Shown: positions 17,808 through 26,726, counted from the first letter of the stretch. The stretch is 44,620 bases of DNA from an uncultured Collinsella sp. (GCA_958403385.1 CATXXC010000020.1:1-44620), one strand, 5' to 3'. Program-made: numbers and translations. The notes: generated by a model from the letters alone, not told the origin.

Positions 17808-18545
17808 TTGTTTGTGTTGACTGATGAGCAAGCAAACCAGATGCTTAGCCGTCTTGCTTCGTATTGCAAAGACTATTCATTGAAGGTTTCCGATGACGAG
17901 CTTCGGGCCTGTATTCAGCACCTGGATCTTGTGCTGGAGACCAATAAGACTACCAATCTTACACGCATTCTGAATGTTGACGATGCTGCCGTTCTTCATA
18001 TTCTTGATTCACTTGTTTTGCTTCCTTATATAAATAAGGCCCCTGAGGGCGCTCTGCTTGATATGGGTACTGGCGCTGGTTTCCCTGGCATTCCATTGAC
18101 AATTGCTAGTGGGCGCAAGGCTACCTATATTGATTCAGTTGGTAAGAAGGTCGATGCCGTTAACTCTTTTGTTAAGGGACTTGGCCTGAAGCATGCTCAT
18201 GCTGTTCATGATCGTCTTGAGGAATATGCACGAACGCATAAGAAACAATTTGCCGTTGTCACTGCACGCGCACTTGCACCACTGCCTGTTCTTGTCGAAT
18301 ATGCTTCGCCTTATTTGAAAGACGGTGGCCTCTTTGTCATTACAAAGGGGAATCCGACTGATGAAGAGCTTAATTCTGGTGAAGCTGCTGCCAAGATCTG
18401 CGGCTTTACAGCGCTTTTCACCGATGAATTAGATTTGCCTGATGGCTTAGGGCATCGTGAGTTCATCATTCTTAAGAAGTCTCGTCCAGCATCCGTTACT
18501 CTTCCGCGTGCTAATGGCATGGCGAAGAAGAATCCGCTTGCTTAG
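17808..18545 (+). CDS. rsmG: 16S rRNA (guanine-N7) methyltransferase RsmG
   Basis: This 245-residue SAM-dependent methyltransferase modifies 16S rRNA at the position equivalent to G527. The SAM-binding motif LLDMGTGAGFPGIPL is present, followed by the family's VTARALAPLPVLVEYA stretch. The start is a TTG at 17808, five bases after AAAGGAG; a GTG two codons later is less well placed. Its codons are visibly AT-richer than those of the genes further out, a trend shared with parA and parB. The three parS sites follow it. Confidence 0.95.
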   Translation: MFVLTDEQANQMLSRLASYCKDYSLKVSDDELRACIQHLDLVLETNKTTNLTRILNVDDAAVLHILDSLVLLPYINKAPEGALLDMGTGAGFPGIPLTIASGRKATYIDSVGKKVDAVNSFVKGLGLKHAHAVHDRLEEYARTHKKQFAVVTARALAPLPVLVEYASPYLKDGGLFVITKGNPTDEELNSGEAAAKICGFTALFTDELDLPDGLGHREFIILKKSRPASVTLPRANGMAKKNPLA

Positions 18546-18546
18546 A

Positions 18547-18562
18547 TGTTTCACGTGAAACA
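18547..18562. other. parS: parS site 1
   Basis: TGTTTCACGTGAAACA is a perfect parS, the 16-bp ParB-binding centromere. It begins 2 bases after the rsmG stop codon, upstream of parA. Confidence 0.95.
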
Positions 18563-18585
18563 TAATGGATAGTGTCGACTCAAAA

Positions 18586-18601
18586 TGTTTCACGTGAAAC
18601 A
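18586..18601. other. parS: parS site 2
   Basis: A second perfect TGTTTCACGTGAAACA starts 39 bases after the first. Flanking A/T bases extend the palindrome to 18 bp. Confidence 0.95.
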
Positions 18602-18624
18602 TCGTAGTTGATAACGAATCGGAA

Positions 18625-18640
18625 TGTTTCACGTGAAACA
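18625..18640. other. parS: parS site 3
   Basis: A third perfect TGTTTCACGTGAAACA starts 39 bases after site 2, the same spacing as between sites 1 and 2. It lies 39 bases before the parA start, so ParB binding here may also affect parAB expression. Confidence 0.95.
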
Positions 18641-18679
18641 TCCTCCGTTTAACGGCATTAATACACACCAGGAGGGACC

Positions 18680-19480
18680 GTGGGATTTCGCGACGTTAAG
18701 CGTTCCAAGAGCGCAAAAAACACGCGTATCATTGCAATCATCAACCAAAAAGGCGGTGTTGGTAAGTCGACGACGGCTGTAAATCTTGCCGCAGCACTGG
18801 GTGAACAAGGTCGGAAGACGCTCATTGTCGATTTTGACCCGCAAGGTAATAGCACGAGTGGTTTTGGAATCGAAAAAGAAGACCTTGATCACTGTATTTA
18901 TGATGCATTGTTGAATGATGTGCCGGCAGAATCGCTTGTTCTTGATACAAATTGCAAAAAGGTATTCGTAATTCCGGCTACAATTCAGCTTGCAGGCGCG
19001 GAAATTGAGCTCGTAAGCGCAATCGCTCGTGAAACCCGCCTCAAAGATTTGCTTGAGCCGATTCAGGACGAGTTCGATTTTATTTTCATTGACTGTCCCC
19101 CTTCGCTCGGCCTGCTTACTATCAACGCCTTGACCGCGGCAGACAGCGTTTTGATTCCGATCCAGTGCGAGTATTATGCACTCGAGGGCGTTACGAAGCT
19201 GCTTGAGTCAATGAAGATGGTTAAATCACGTCTGAACAAGGGCTTAGACACCTATGGTGTGCTTATGACCATGTATGACTCGCGTACTTCTCTATCGAAT
19301 CAGGTTGTTGAGGAGGTTCAATCGTACTTTGGTGACAAGGCGTTTAAGACGCTGATCCCCCGTACGGTTAAAATCTCCGAAGCACCGTCTTTTGGAGAAC
19401 CGGTAATTACCTATGCACCTCAAAATAAGGGTGCAAAAGCGTATATGAACCTTGCAAAAGAGGTGATCAAGCGTGCCTAG
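18680..19480 (+). CDS. parA: Chromosome-partitioning ATPase ParA/Soj
   Basis: This 266-residue deviant-Walker ATPase moves ParB-parS complexes and, in relatives, modulates DnaA. The Walker A motif NQKGGVGKST is at residues 22-31, with DFDPQGNST and the Walker B stretch FIFIDCPPSLG following. The GTG start at 18680 is preceded by AGGAGG. A short basic N-terminal extension (RDVKRSKSAKN) precedes the core. It overlaps parB by 8 bases. Confidence 0.97.
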   Translation: MGFRDVKRSKSAKNTRIIAIINQKGGVGKSTTAVNLAAALGEQGRKTLIVDFDPQGNSTSGFGIEKEDLDHCIYDALLNDVPAESLVLDTNCKKVFVIPATIQLAGAEIELVSAIARETRLKDLLEPIQDEFDFIFIDCPPSLGLLTINALTAADSVLIPIQCEYYALEGVTKLLESMKMVKSRLNKGLDTYGVLMTMYDSRTSLSNQVVEEVQSYFGDKAFKTLIPRTVKISEAPSFGEPVITYAPQNKGAKAYMNLAKEVIKRA

Positions 19481-20378
19481 TGTAAAGAAACGTGGTGGAT
19501 TGGGACGTGGACTCAATGCTTTGGTCTCAGAGGCCGAGTATGAGACCGGTGGTTCGGCTGCATCCGCGTCAAAGGCTGCATCTGAAACGAAACTACCTAT
19601 TGAGGATATTGTTCCCAACCCTAACCAGCCGCGAATTCACTTTAACGAAACCGAACTTCGCGAGTTGAGCGAGTCAATCCAAGAACATGGCGTTTTGCAG
19701 CCGCTTTTGGTTCGCAAGCATGGAAACGGCTATGAGATCATCGCTGGTGAGCGTCGTTACCAGGCGTCAAAGCTTGCTGGCCTTGAAGAATTGCCAGTCA
19801 TCATTAAAGAGGTAAATGATGAAGAGATGCTTGCTCTTGCTCTTATCGAAAACCTTCAGCGTTCTGATCTGAATCCCGTCGAAGAGGCCAAGGGCTATCG
19901 TCAGCTTATCGATGCCAGCGGTATGACCCAAGAGGCATTGTCGAAGGCAGTAAGCAAGTCACGCTCTGCAATTACAAACTCACTGCGTCTTCTCGATCTC
20001 CCCGAAGTAGTTCAGCAGATGATTTTTGAGGGCAAACTTACTGCTGGTCATGCACGTGCGATTCTTGCGGTTCCCTATGAAGACGCGCGTATTCGACTTG
20101 CAGAGAAAGTTGTTGCAGAGGGCCTTTCCGTAAGAGTGACAGAAAATCTTGTTCCGTTGTTTTCTGCCGGAGAGACACCTAAGACGCCGAGACCTGCAAC
20201 GCCTCAGTCTTTTAAAAAGGCTGCCCGTGTACTTCGTCAGGTATTTAATACCAATGTGCGTGTGAAGAGCTCGCGTGGAAAGAATAAGATTGAGATTGAG
20301 TTTAAAGACGAGGAAGAGCTCTCTCGTATTCTTGGCGAAATGACTCAGTTTGATCAAGGAGGCCAAGATGAGGAATAA
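19473..20378 (+). CDS. parB: Chromosome-partitioning protein ParB/Spo0J
   Basis: This 301-residue CTP-dependent DNA clamp loads at parS. The conserved GERRYQA box starts at residue 92, the helix-turn-helix region includes SKAVSKSRSAITNSLRLL, and the C-terminal dimerisation domain is Lys/Glu-rich. The N-terminus LGRGLNALVSE resembles the ParA-stimulating peptide of the family. The GTG start overlaps the end of parA. The end overlaps the next small gene by 11 bases. Confidence 0.97.
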   Translation: MPSVKKRGGLGRGLNALVSEAEYETGGSAASASKAASETKLPIEDIVPNPNQPRIHFNETELRELSESIQEHGVLQPLLVRKHGNGYEIIAGERRYQASKLAGLEELPVIIKEVNDEEMLALALIENLQRSDLNPVEEAKGYRQLIDASGMTQEALSKAVSKSRSAITNSLRLLDLPEVVQQMIFEGKLTAGHARAILAVPYEDARIRLAEKVVAEGLSVRVTENLVPLFSAGETPKTPRPATPQSFKKAARVLRQVFNTNVRVKSSRGKNKIEIEFKDEEELSRILGEMTQFDQGGQDEE

Positions 20379-20613
20379 GATTTTAACAGCGATTGCATTG
20401 GCTACGACTGTCGTGGCTGGTGCCTTTGCTGGCTATAAGATCGCGACAGACGATGAACTGCGAGGTCGTTTGCTTCGTGGCGCGCAAGATATCGTCGATA
20501 CTTCCAAAAAGAAAATGGATGTTATGACCGAAGATGTTGCCATGCGTACGGCTCAGGTAACGAAGAATCCCAAGATTACCAAAGTTGGGTTAGCAACCAA
20601 TGGGAAAATGTAG
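20368..20613 (+). CDS. Small membrane-anchored protein coupled to parB
   Basis: This 81-residue protein has one N-terminal hydrophobic segment (about 5-25, AIALATTVVAGAFAGYKIA) and a charged C-terminal part. A weak resemblance in layout to YtxH-like single-helix proteins is possible. I start it at ATG 20368 because AAGGAGG is 5 bases upstream within parB; an earlier in-frame start lacks a site. It overlaps the parB end by 11 bases in another frame, so translation is likely coupled. The function is unknown. Confidence 0.8.
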   Translation: MRNKILTAIALATTVVAGAFAGYKIATDDELRGRLLRGAQDIVDTSKKKMDVMTEDVAMRTAQVTKNPKITKVGLATNGKM

Positions 20614-20617
20614 GTTA

Positions 20618-20629
20618 TTAGGTACCTAA
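20618..20629. repeat. Palindrome TTAGGTACCTAA, copy 2
   Basis: This is identical to the palindrome at 17115-17126 and shares flanking bases (TTATT before, C after). It lies 4 bases after the stop of the small membrane protein gene and ahead of the terminator. Confidence 0.45.
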
Positions 20630-20650
20630 CAATTACTCAGCATATTTTGA

Positions 20651-20692
20651 GGGGTCCTTGTCTGATTCACGAGACAAGGACCCCTTATTTTG
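20651..20692 (+). terminator. Terminator of the parAB block
   Basis: A perfect 13-bp stem (20651-20663 with 20672-20684) and an 8-base loop are followed by TTATTTT. It closes the rightward parA-parB-small gene transcript. Confidence 0.9.
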
Positions 20693-20746
20693 GCCGTAAA
20701 AAATGGGACAGGTAGCAGCTGATTCAAAATTAATGTCAATAATTGA

Positions 20747-20783
20747 AACGACCCCGGTTGCATATTCTGCAACCGGGGTCGTT
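20747..20783 (-). terminator. Terminator of rlmN
   Basis: A perfect 16-bp stem (20747-20762 with 20768-20783) and a 5-base loop lie 38 bases beyond the leftward rlmN stop. The T-run on the minus strand is modest (TTTCAATTATT), but the stem is very strong. Confidence 0.8.
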
Positions 20784-20786
20784 CGA

Positions 20787-20802
20787 TGTTTCACATGAAA
20801 CG
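20787..20802. other. Degenerate parS beside rlmN
   Basis: TGTTTCACATGAAACG differs from the perfect parS at two positions, including one base of the central CACGTG. It lies between the rlmN stop and its terminator, about 2.2 kb from the perfect cluster. Confidence 0.5.
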
Positions 20803-20820
20803 TTTTGGGGTGCAGCTCCC

Positions 20821-21873
20821 CTATGCGTTCTTCTGAACTTTGAAGCGCTGCTTAAGCTGTCCGCAAGCAGCGTCAATATCGTTACCACGGGAGTTACGAA
20901 TCGTGGTCTCGATGCCACGGGACTCAAGACGACGCTGAAGATCCTCAACCTTATGAATCGGCGAAGGCTTGAGCGGGCTGCCCTCGATGTCGTTAAGCTG
21001 AATCAGGTTAACGTGGCACAACGTTCCCTCGCAGAAGTCGCAGAGCGCCTGCATCTCGGGATTCGTATCGTTGACGCCTTCGATCATGGCATACTCATAG
21101 GTCGGGCGGCGGCCAGTCTTCTCGGTGTAGAGTTGAAGCGCCTCGTGAAGGCGAAGTAGCGTGTACTTCTTAACACCGGGCATAAGCTTATTGCGTGTCG
21201 ACTGGATGGCGGAATGCAGGGAAACGGCAAGCGTGAACTGTTCAGGGATGTCGGCAAATTTGCGAATACCGGGAATAACGCCGCTGGTAGAGACGGTGAG
21301 GTGACGAGCACCGATACCGATGCCATCGGGGTCGTTGAGGATTCGCAACGCCTTGAGAACCTCGTCGTAGTTGGCAAACGGCTCACCCTGGCCCATGAAG
21401 ACAACGCTCGTGGCGCGCTCGCCAAAGTCGTTGGATACATGAAGTACCTGGTCGACGATCTCTTGAGCGGTCAGAGAGCGCTTGAGGCCGTTGAGACCGG
21501 TAGCGCAAAAGGCACAGCCCATGCCACAGCCTGCCTGGGTGGAAACGCAGACGGAAAGCTTGTTACGACGGGGCATGCCGACGGTCTCGACGGAAACGCC
21601 GTCGTGGTACTCGAGCAGATACTTGCGAGAGCCATCTTTGGAAACCTGCTTGGTGAGTTCAGTCGGCGTGTCAAAGGCAAAAGCCTCTTTAAGCTGCTCG
21701 CGGAAAGCCTTGGGAAGGTTGGTCATATCGTCAAACGAACAAACGTTCTTCTCAAAGACCCATTCGATGAGCTGCTTCGCGCGGAAGGCGGGCTGGCCAA
21801 GCTCGGCCACGAGCTCGCGAATATCGTTTTGGCTCAAGTCGCGAATGTCCTGAGATTTAGTCCTGGGATTCAT
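20821..21873 (-). CDS. rlmN: 23S rRNA/tRNA adenine-C2 methyltransferase RlmN
   Basis: This 350-residue radical-SAM enzyme methylates A2503 of 23S rRNA and A37 of some tRNAs. The cluster motif CxxxCxxC appears as CGMGCAFC after STQAG, and the MGQGEPFANY and SLHSA motifs and the C-terminal RNSRGNDIDAACGQL with the methyl-carrying Cys are present. The sequence fits RlmN rather than the resistance enzyme Cfr. It runs leftward, opposite to most of this arm, and diverges from ddl. Confidence 0.95.
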   Translation of the reverse strand: MNPRTKSQDIRDLSQNDIRELVAELGQPAFRAKQLIEWVFEKNVCSFDDMTNLPKAFREQLKEAFAFDTPTELTKQVSKDGSRKYLLEYHDGVSVETVGMPRRNKLSVCVSTQAGCGMGCAFCATGLNGLKRSLTAQEIVDQVLHVSNDFGERATSVVFMGQGEPFANYDEVLKALRILNDPDGIGIGARHLTVSTSGVIPGIRKFADIPEQFTLAVSLHSAIQSTRNKLMPGVKKYTLLRLHEALQLYTEKTGRRPTYEYAMIEGVNDTNPEMQALCDFCEGTLCHVNLIQLNDIEGSPLKPSPIHKVEDLQRRLESRGIETTIRNSRGNDIDAACGQLKQRFKVQKNA

Positions 21874-21888
21874 GGAAGCCTTTCGATT

Positions 21889-21918
21889 TTGGGGAAACGT
21901 AGAGGGTATCGCTACAAT
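21889..21918 (+). promoter_or_regulatory. Candidate promoter of ddl
   Basis: TTGGGG (21889-21894) and TACAAT (21913-21918) are 18 bases apart in the 85-base gap between divergent rlmN and ddl. The -10 match is good and the -35 match is partial. Confidence 0.4.
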
Positions 21919-21958
21919 ATGGTATCAGCTGCAGAAATTATAGAGGAGGAGTCTGCCC

Positions 21959-22924
21959 ATGCCGGGTAAAAGCCTAGAGAACATGCACGTAGCGGTCTTG
22001 GCGGGCGGTCATTCCGCTGAGCGCGAGATCTCGCTCAATTCGGGAAAGAACGTCGTGGTTGCCTTGAAGGAGGCCGGCTACACTTCGGTGGAGCTGCTCG
22101 ACACGGCTGCCGATGATTTTATGGTAACCATGGCGACCGGCGGCTTTGACGTGGCGTTTATCGCCATGCACGGTGCCGGCGGCGAGGATGGCGCCATGCA
22201 GGGCGCCATGGAGACCCTGGGTATCCCCTACACGGCCTCGGGCGTGCTTGCCAGCGCCTGCGGTGCCGACAAGGAGGTCTCTAAGCTCCTGTACGCCAAG
22301 GCGGGCATTCCCATTGCCCCCGGCCTCGCGCTCGAGGTGGGCGATGAAGTCGATATCGATCATATCGTCGAGGTTTGTGGCGAGCGCTGCTTTGTGAAGC
22401 CGGCCGTCAACGGTTCCAGCTATGGCATTTCCCTGGTCCATGAGCCCTCCGAGCTGCCCGCGGCAATCGCCAAGGCGTTTGCGTACGGCGACAAAGTGCT
22501 GGTCGAGAAGTGCATCGAGGGTACCGAGATCACCGTCGGTGTGTACGGCGAGGACGACGTGCGCGCTCTGCCGATTGTCGAGATTCGCAAACCCGAGGAC
22601 TGCGAGTTCTACGATCTGGACGTGAAATATGTCGACCCTACGGACATCCATCGCATTCCGGCGCAGATTTCACCCGAGAATTACGCTCGCGCTCAGGAGC
22701 TTGCCTGTGCTGCTCACAAGGCCCTCGGTTGCCTGGGTATCTCGCGCAGCGACTTTATCGTGAGTGAGGACGGCCCCGTTATCCTCGAGACCAATACCAT
22801 TCCCGGCATGACCGATACGTCGCTGTATCCGGACGAGATCCGCCACACCGACGACATGACGTTCCCGCAGGTCTGTGACAGCCTGATTCGTATGGGCCTT
22901 CGTCGAGCGGGCATTGCATGCTAA
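21959..22924 (+). CDS. ddl: D-alanine--D-alanine ligase
   Basis: This 321-residue ATP-grasp enzyme makes D-Ala-D-Ala for peptidoglycan. It has the N-terminal GGHSAEREISL motif, the ATP-grasp EKCIEGTEITVGVYG region and C-terminal ETNTIPGMT. The KY pair in FYDLDVKY matches the E. coli DdlB residues linked to D-Ala rather than D-lactate use, so normal D-Ala-D-Ala synthesis is expected. AGGAGGAG precedes the ATG. The stop overlaps the next gene's ATG by 7 bases. Confidence 0.95.
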   Translation: MPGKSLENMHVAVLAGGHSAEREISLNSGKNVVVALKEAGYTSVELLDTAADDFMVTMATGGFDVAFIAMHGAGGEDGAMQGAMETLGIPYTASGVLASACGADKEVSKLLYAKAGIPIAPGLALEVGDEVDIDHIVEVCGERCFVKPAVNGSSYGISLVHEPSELPAAIAKAFAYGDKVLVEKCIEGTEITVGVYGEDDVRALPIVEIRKPEDCEFYDLDVKYVDPTDIHRIPAQISPENYARAQELACAAHKALGCLGISRSDFIVSEDGPVILETNTIPGMTDTSLYPDEIRHTDDMTFPQVCDSLIRMGLRRAGIAC

Positions 22925-25812
22925 TCGAGGACGCGGTTTCGTCAGGAACGCCGCAGTTTGTCATCGACTCCTATGCCACGCTTGCCGAACGCGCCAAAAC
23001 GCAGTCCTTCGGCCTTATCGAGGAAGATGTGATTGTCCTCGATACCGAGACCACAGGTCTTTCGGTGCAGGACAATGAGCTGATCGAGATCTCGGCGGCC
23101 CGTCTTTCGGGCCGCGAGGTCGTCGACCGCTTCGATACCTTCGTGCATCCCAAGCAGCTGATTCCCGCCGAGATCACCGAGCTCACGAGCATTACAAATG
23201 CCGATGTGGCAGATGCCCCGTCGGCCGTTGAGGCCGTAGCCGCTCTCGCCGATTTTGTCGGTGGTTGCCCGGTAATCGCACATAACGCCACGTTCGACCG
23301 CTCGTTTATCGAGTCGGTCAAAGGCGGCGTCAACGTGAGCGATATCTGGATCGATTCGCTGGCGCTGTCGCGCATCGCGCTTCCGCGCCTGGCATCGCAC
23401 AAGTTGTCTTTTATGGCCGATCTGTTTGGCTGTGACTCGGTATCACACCGTGCCAATGCCGACGTCGACGCCCTGTGTGGCGTATGGCGCGTGTTGCTCG
23501 TGGCGCTCACCGACTTGCCTCAGGGCCTCATGGCGCGCCTAGCCGACATGCATCCGGATGTGCCTTGGTCCTATCGTCCTATCTTCTCATTCTTGGCAGG
23601 GCAGAACCCTGGTTCTATCTTCTCTCTCAGCGCCGCTCGTGCTGACGTTCTCAAGGCCGATCGCGCCGACGATCGGGTGGACGCCGACGAACTGCCGGTC
23701 CTCAAGATGCCGAGTCGTGAGGAGATTGAGGCAGACTATGCGCCAGGTGGCCTGGTCAATCGCATGTATCCCACCTACGAGCCGCGTGATGAGCAGATCG
23801 CGATGGCGCTCGAGGTCCGCGATGCGCTGGTCACGGGCACTCATCGTGTAATTGAGGCGGGCACGGGCGTCGGCAAATCGATGGCCTATCTGGTGCCTTT
23901 TGCCGAGGCAGCGCGCCGTAACAACATCACGGTTGGTATTGCGACCAAATCGAATAATCTTGCCGACCAGCTCATGTACCATGAGCTGCCAAAACTTGCC
24001 GAGCAACTGGACGGTGGTCTGTCATTTTGCGCTCTCAAGGGGTATGACCACTATCCATGCCTGCGCAAGCTTGAGCGCATGAGCCGCGGCCAGGTCGAGA
24101 TTACCACCAAGCGCGATCCGGCGGACACGCTCACGGCGGTCGCGGTCATTATGGCGTACGTCTGCCAATCAGCCGATGGCGACCTCGACTCGCTCGGCAT
24201 TCGGTGGCGCAGCGTCAACCGCCCCGACTTTACGACGGCCTCGCGCGAGTGTGCTCGTCGCCTCTGCCCGTTTTTCCCTGATAAATGTTTGGTCCACGGC
24301 GCTCGCCGTCGTGCAGCGCATGCCGACGTGGTGGTCACCAACCATTCCCTGCTGTTCCGCAATGTCGCGGCCGAGGGCAGGATTTTACCTCCGATTCGTC
24401 ATTGGGTAATCGACGAGGCCCATTCCATCGAGCGCGAGGCGCGCCGTCAGTGGGCGCGCGTGGTGTCGGCGGACGAATCACGCGTTCTGTTTGAGCGCCT
24501 GGGTGGCTCGAGCACCGGTGCGCTAAGCCAGGTCTCCCGTGATTTGGCAACCTCCGAGGGCTCTACGCTCTATCTGGGCCTTACTGCCAAGGCGACGTCG
24601 ACGGTTGCGCGCGCGAGCATGGCAATCGCCGACGTGTTCGATGGCGTTCGCGAGCTCGGCCGCCGTGCCCGTGGGGGTTATGACAATGCCAATCTATGGA
24701 TTGGCCCCGAGCTGCGCGAATCTGACGACTGGCATGATTTCTTACAGTCGGCCTACGCTGCCATCGACGTATTGGAACAGGCTGACAAGAGCGTCGACGC
24801 GCTGGTGCAAGCCGTCGCCGCCGACAAGCCCGAGGTTGTTGTCGACCTGGGTGATATCTCGCGCCGCCTGCACGAGCTGGCCGAGAACCTCAAACTCATC
24901 ATTGATGGCACCGATGAACACTACGTGTATTCGCTGCAGGTCAATCGCAGGCTGCGTGCCGGCGGAGAGTCAATGACCGCAGAGCGCATCGACATTGGCG
25001 AGGCCTTGGCAACCGAGTGGCTGCCCGAGGTTCACACGGCTATCTTTGCCTCGGCGACCATGACGGTGTCCAAAAGCTTCGAACACTTTAACCACGCGGT
25101 CGGCCTCGATCGCATCGGCGCTTCAACATCCTCATCGCTGCACTTGGACTCGAGCTACGACTTCGATTCGAACATGGCTGTAGTCGTTGCGGGCGATATC
25201 CCCGATCCGCGCGATCGCGAGAGCTATCTTACGGCGCTCGAGCGCGTGCTGGTCGACGCCCATCTTGCCATGGGCGGATCGGTGCTCACACTGTTCACCA
25301 ATCGGCGCGACATGGAAGACCTGTACGCCCGCGTTGAGCCCAAGATGGCCCGTGCGGGTCTGGAGCTCAACTGCCAGCAGCGCAACTCATCTCCTCGTCG
25401 CCTGCGCGATCGGTTTATCAACGAGCCGACTTCATCGCTTTTTGCGCTTAAGGCCTTCTGGGAGGGGTTCGACGCCAGCGGCGAGACGCTGCGCTGCGTC
25501 ATCATTCCCAAGCTGCCGTTCTCGAGTCCCACGGACCCGCTCTCGTGCGAGCGCAACCTGCGCGAAGACCGCGCTTGGGCGCGCTATTCGCTGCCCGAGG
25601 CGGTGCTCGAGGTCAAGCAGGCGGCCGGCCGCCTTATCCGCTCGTCGACCGATTGCGGCGTGCTGATTCTGGCCGACCCGCGCCTGGTGACGAAGGGCTA
25701 CGGAAAGAAGTTCTTAACGTCGCTGCCCACGAGCTCCTACCAGCGCATCGAATCGGCGCAGATCGGGCACTATCTGCAACTGTGGCGCGCACGCCACGAG
25801 CGGCGGCGCTAA
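22918..25812 (+). CDS. DinG-family helicase with N-terminal exonuclease domain
   Basis: This 964-residue protein fuses a DEDDh 3'-5' exonuclease (about 30-205; LDTETTG at 41-47, then HNATFDRSF and HRANADVDA) to an XPD/DinG-like superfamily 2 helicase. Walker A GTGVGKS lies at about 315-322 and DEAH at 499-502. Four cysteines (381, 445, 450, 457) between them fit the Fe-S cluster seen in DinG/XPD. C-terminal motifs include FWEGFDASGE and QAAGRLIRS. It probably acts in DNA repair. The ATG overlaps the ddl end. Confidence 0.93.
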   Translation: MLIEDAVSSGTPQFVIDSYATLAERAKTQSFGLIEEDVIVLDTETTGLSVQDNELIEISAARLSGREVVDRFDTFVHPKQLIPAEITELTSITNADVADAPSAVEAVAALADFVGGCPVIAHNATFDRSFIESVKGGVNVSDIWIDSLALSRIALPRLASHKLSFMADLFGCDSVSHRANADVDALCGVWRVLLVALTDLPQGLMARLADMHPDVPWSYRPIFSFLAGQNPGSIFSLSAARADVLKADRADDRVDADELPVLKMPSREEIEADYAPGGLVNRMYPTYEPRDEQIAMALEVRDALVTGTHRVIEAGTGVGKSMAYLVPFAEAARRNNITVGIATKSNNLADQLMYHELPKLAEQLDGGLSFCALKGYDHYPCLRKLERMSRGQVEITTKRDPADTLTAVAVIMAYVCQSADGDLDSLGIRWRSVNRPDFTTASRECARRLCPFFPDKCLVHGARRRAAHADVVVTNHSLLFRNVAAEGRILPPIRHWVIDEAHSIEREARRQWARVVSADESRVLFERLGGSSTGALSQVSRDLATSEGSTLYLGLTAKATSTVARASMAIADVFDGVRELGRRARGGYDNANLWIGPELRESDDWHDFLQSAYAAIDVLEQADKSVDALVQAVAADKPEVVVDLGDISRRLHELAENLKLIIDGTDEHYVYSLQVNRRLRAGGESMTAERIDIGEALATEWLPEVHTAIFASATMTVSKSFEHFNHAVGLDRIGASTSSSLHLDSSYDFDSNMAVVVAGDIPDPRDRESYLTALERVLVDAHLAMGGSVLTLFTNRRDMEDLYARVEPKMARAGLELNCQQRNSSPRRLRDRFINEPTSSLFALKAFWEGFDASGETLRCVIIPKLPFSSPTDPLSCERNLREDRAWARYSLPEAVLEVKQAAGRLIRSSTDCGVLILADPRLVTKGYGKKFLTSLPTSSYQRIESAQIGHYLQLWRARHERRR

Positions 25813-26726
25813 AGCGGACAGACGAGGGTTTTTGCCATATCGCACAGGCGCTTTGACAGGGCGGGGTCATCCAAGATGCGGATGGCTCCGCCCGCTGCGA
25901 TTACCTGGCTCAGTAGCCAACGCTCGGAGCCGTAATGCACAGTTACCGTTGCCATGTCTGCCCCGCCGCGCTCGATTAGGGTGATGCCGGCCCAGTCCAG
26001 ATGCTCCGCCATATCGAATGGCATCAAGAGCTTTGCGCTGCGCTGCGTCCGGGCAAGGGAATCGTGGAGGGATGCGACGTCCGGTGTGTGAGGCACGACG
26101 GAGTCTTCCGTCAAGGCGAGTCCCTCGATTTTATCCATGCGATAGGTGCGCTGCTCATCGACTGTGATGTCCCAGGCAATCAGGTATGTTTGGTCGCCGT
26201 TTGCCGTAATGCGCAAGGGGTCGACCAGACGCTCGCGTGGCCGTGCATCGTCCATCGAGCGATATGAGATGCGGCAGCGAACGCCGTCCTGAATGGCACA
26301 GCTCAGCTGCTGCCAGTGCGACCCGTGGTTGACGGTGTCAAAGACGCGCTGGTTATAGCCGAGCTCTTCGGGTAGAAGGGCGTGTCGAATCCGAGCTGCC
26401 GTCTGCGGCTCGATCCCCAACGATTCAAGTTCGTGGTTGAGCACAGCGCCCTCGGCTGCACTCAAGCGCAACGGTAGCACACGCCCGGCGTCACCAGTGA
26501 GGACCACACGCTCGCCGTGGCATTCGCAGATGATGCGCGCACCAGATTCTCGGTCCGCGAGCGTCGAGACGATCTCGAGAATCTCGTCGAGCGATACTCC
26601 CGTGATGTCAAAGCGGCCGCAAATCTCGGTTCGTGTCATGCCGCTCTCGCCGGCGGCGTAGAGGGCCTCCATGATGTCGATGGCGCGCGAGAGTCTCTGC
26701 TCGCTGGTGAGTTTACGCACGGGCAT
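25809..26726 (-). CDS. WYL-domain transcriptional regulator (PafC-like)
   Basis: This roughly 305-residue protein has an N-terminal helix-turn-helix (about 5-60) and a C-terminal WYL domain (about 155-225, with DQTYLIAWDITVDEQRTYRMDKI). It partners the neighbouring WYL gene; such tandem pairs in actinobacteria are PafB/PafC, a RecA-independent DNA-damage activator. I start it at ATG 26726, within the 3' end of the upstream gene (14-base overlap), after AAAGGACGG. It converges with the DinG-type gene, overlapping its end by 4 bases. Confidence 0.85.
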   Translation of the reverse strand: MPVRKLTSEQRLSRAIDIMEALYAAGESGMTRTEICGRFDITGVSLDEILEIVSTLADRESGARIICECHGERVVLTGDAGRVLPLRLSAAEGAVLNHELESLGIEPQTAARIRHALLPEELGYNQRVFDTVNHGSHWQQLSCAIQDGVRCRISYRSMDDARPRERLVDPLRITANGDQTYLIAWDITVDEQRTYRMDKIEGLALTEDSVVPHTPDVASLHDSLARTQRSAKLLMPFDMAEHLDWAGITLIERGGADMATVTVHYGSERWLLSQVIAAGGAIRILDDPALSKRLCDMAKTLVCPL

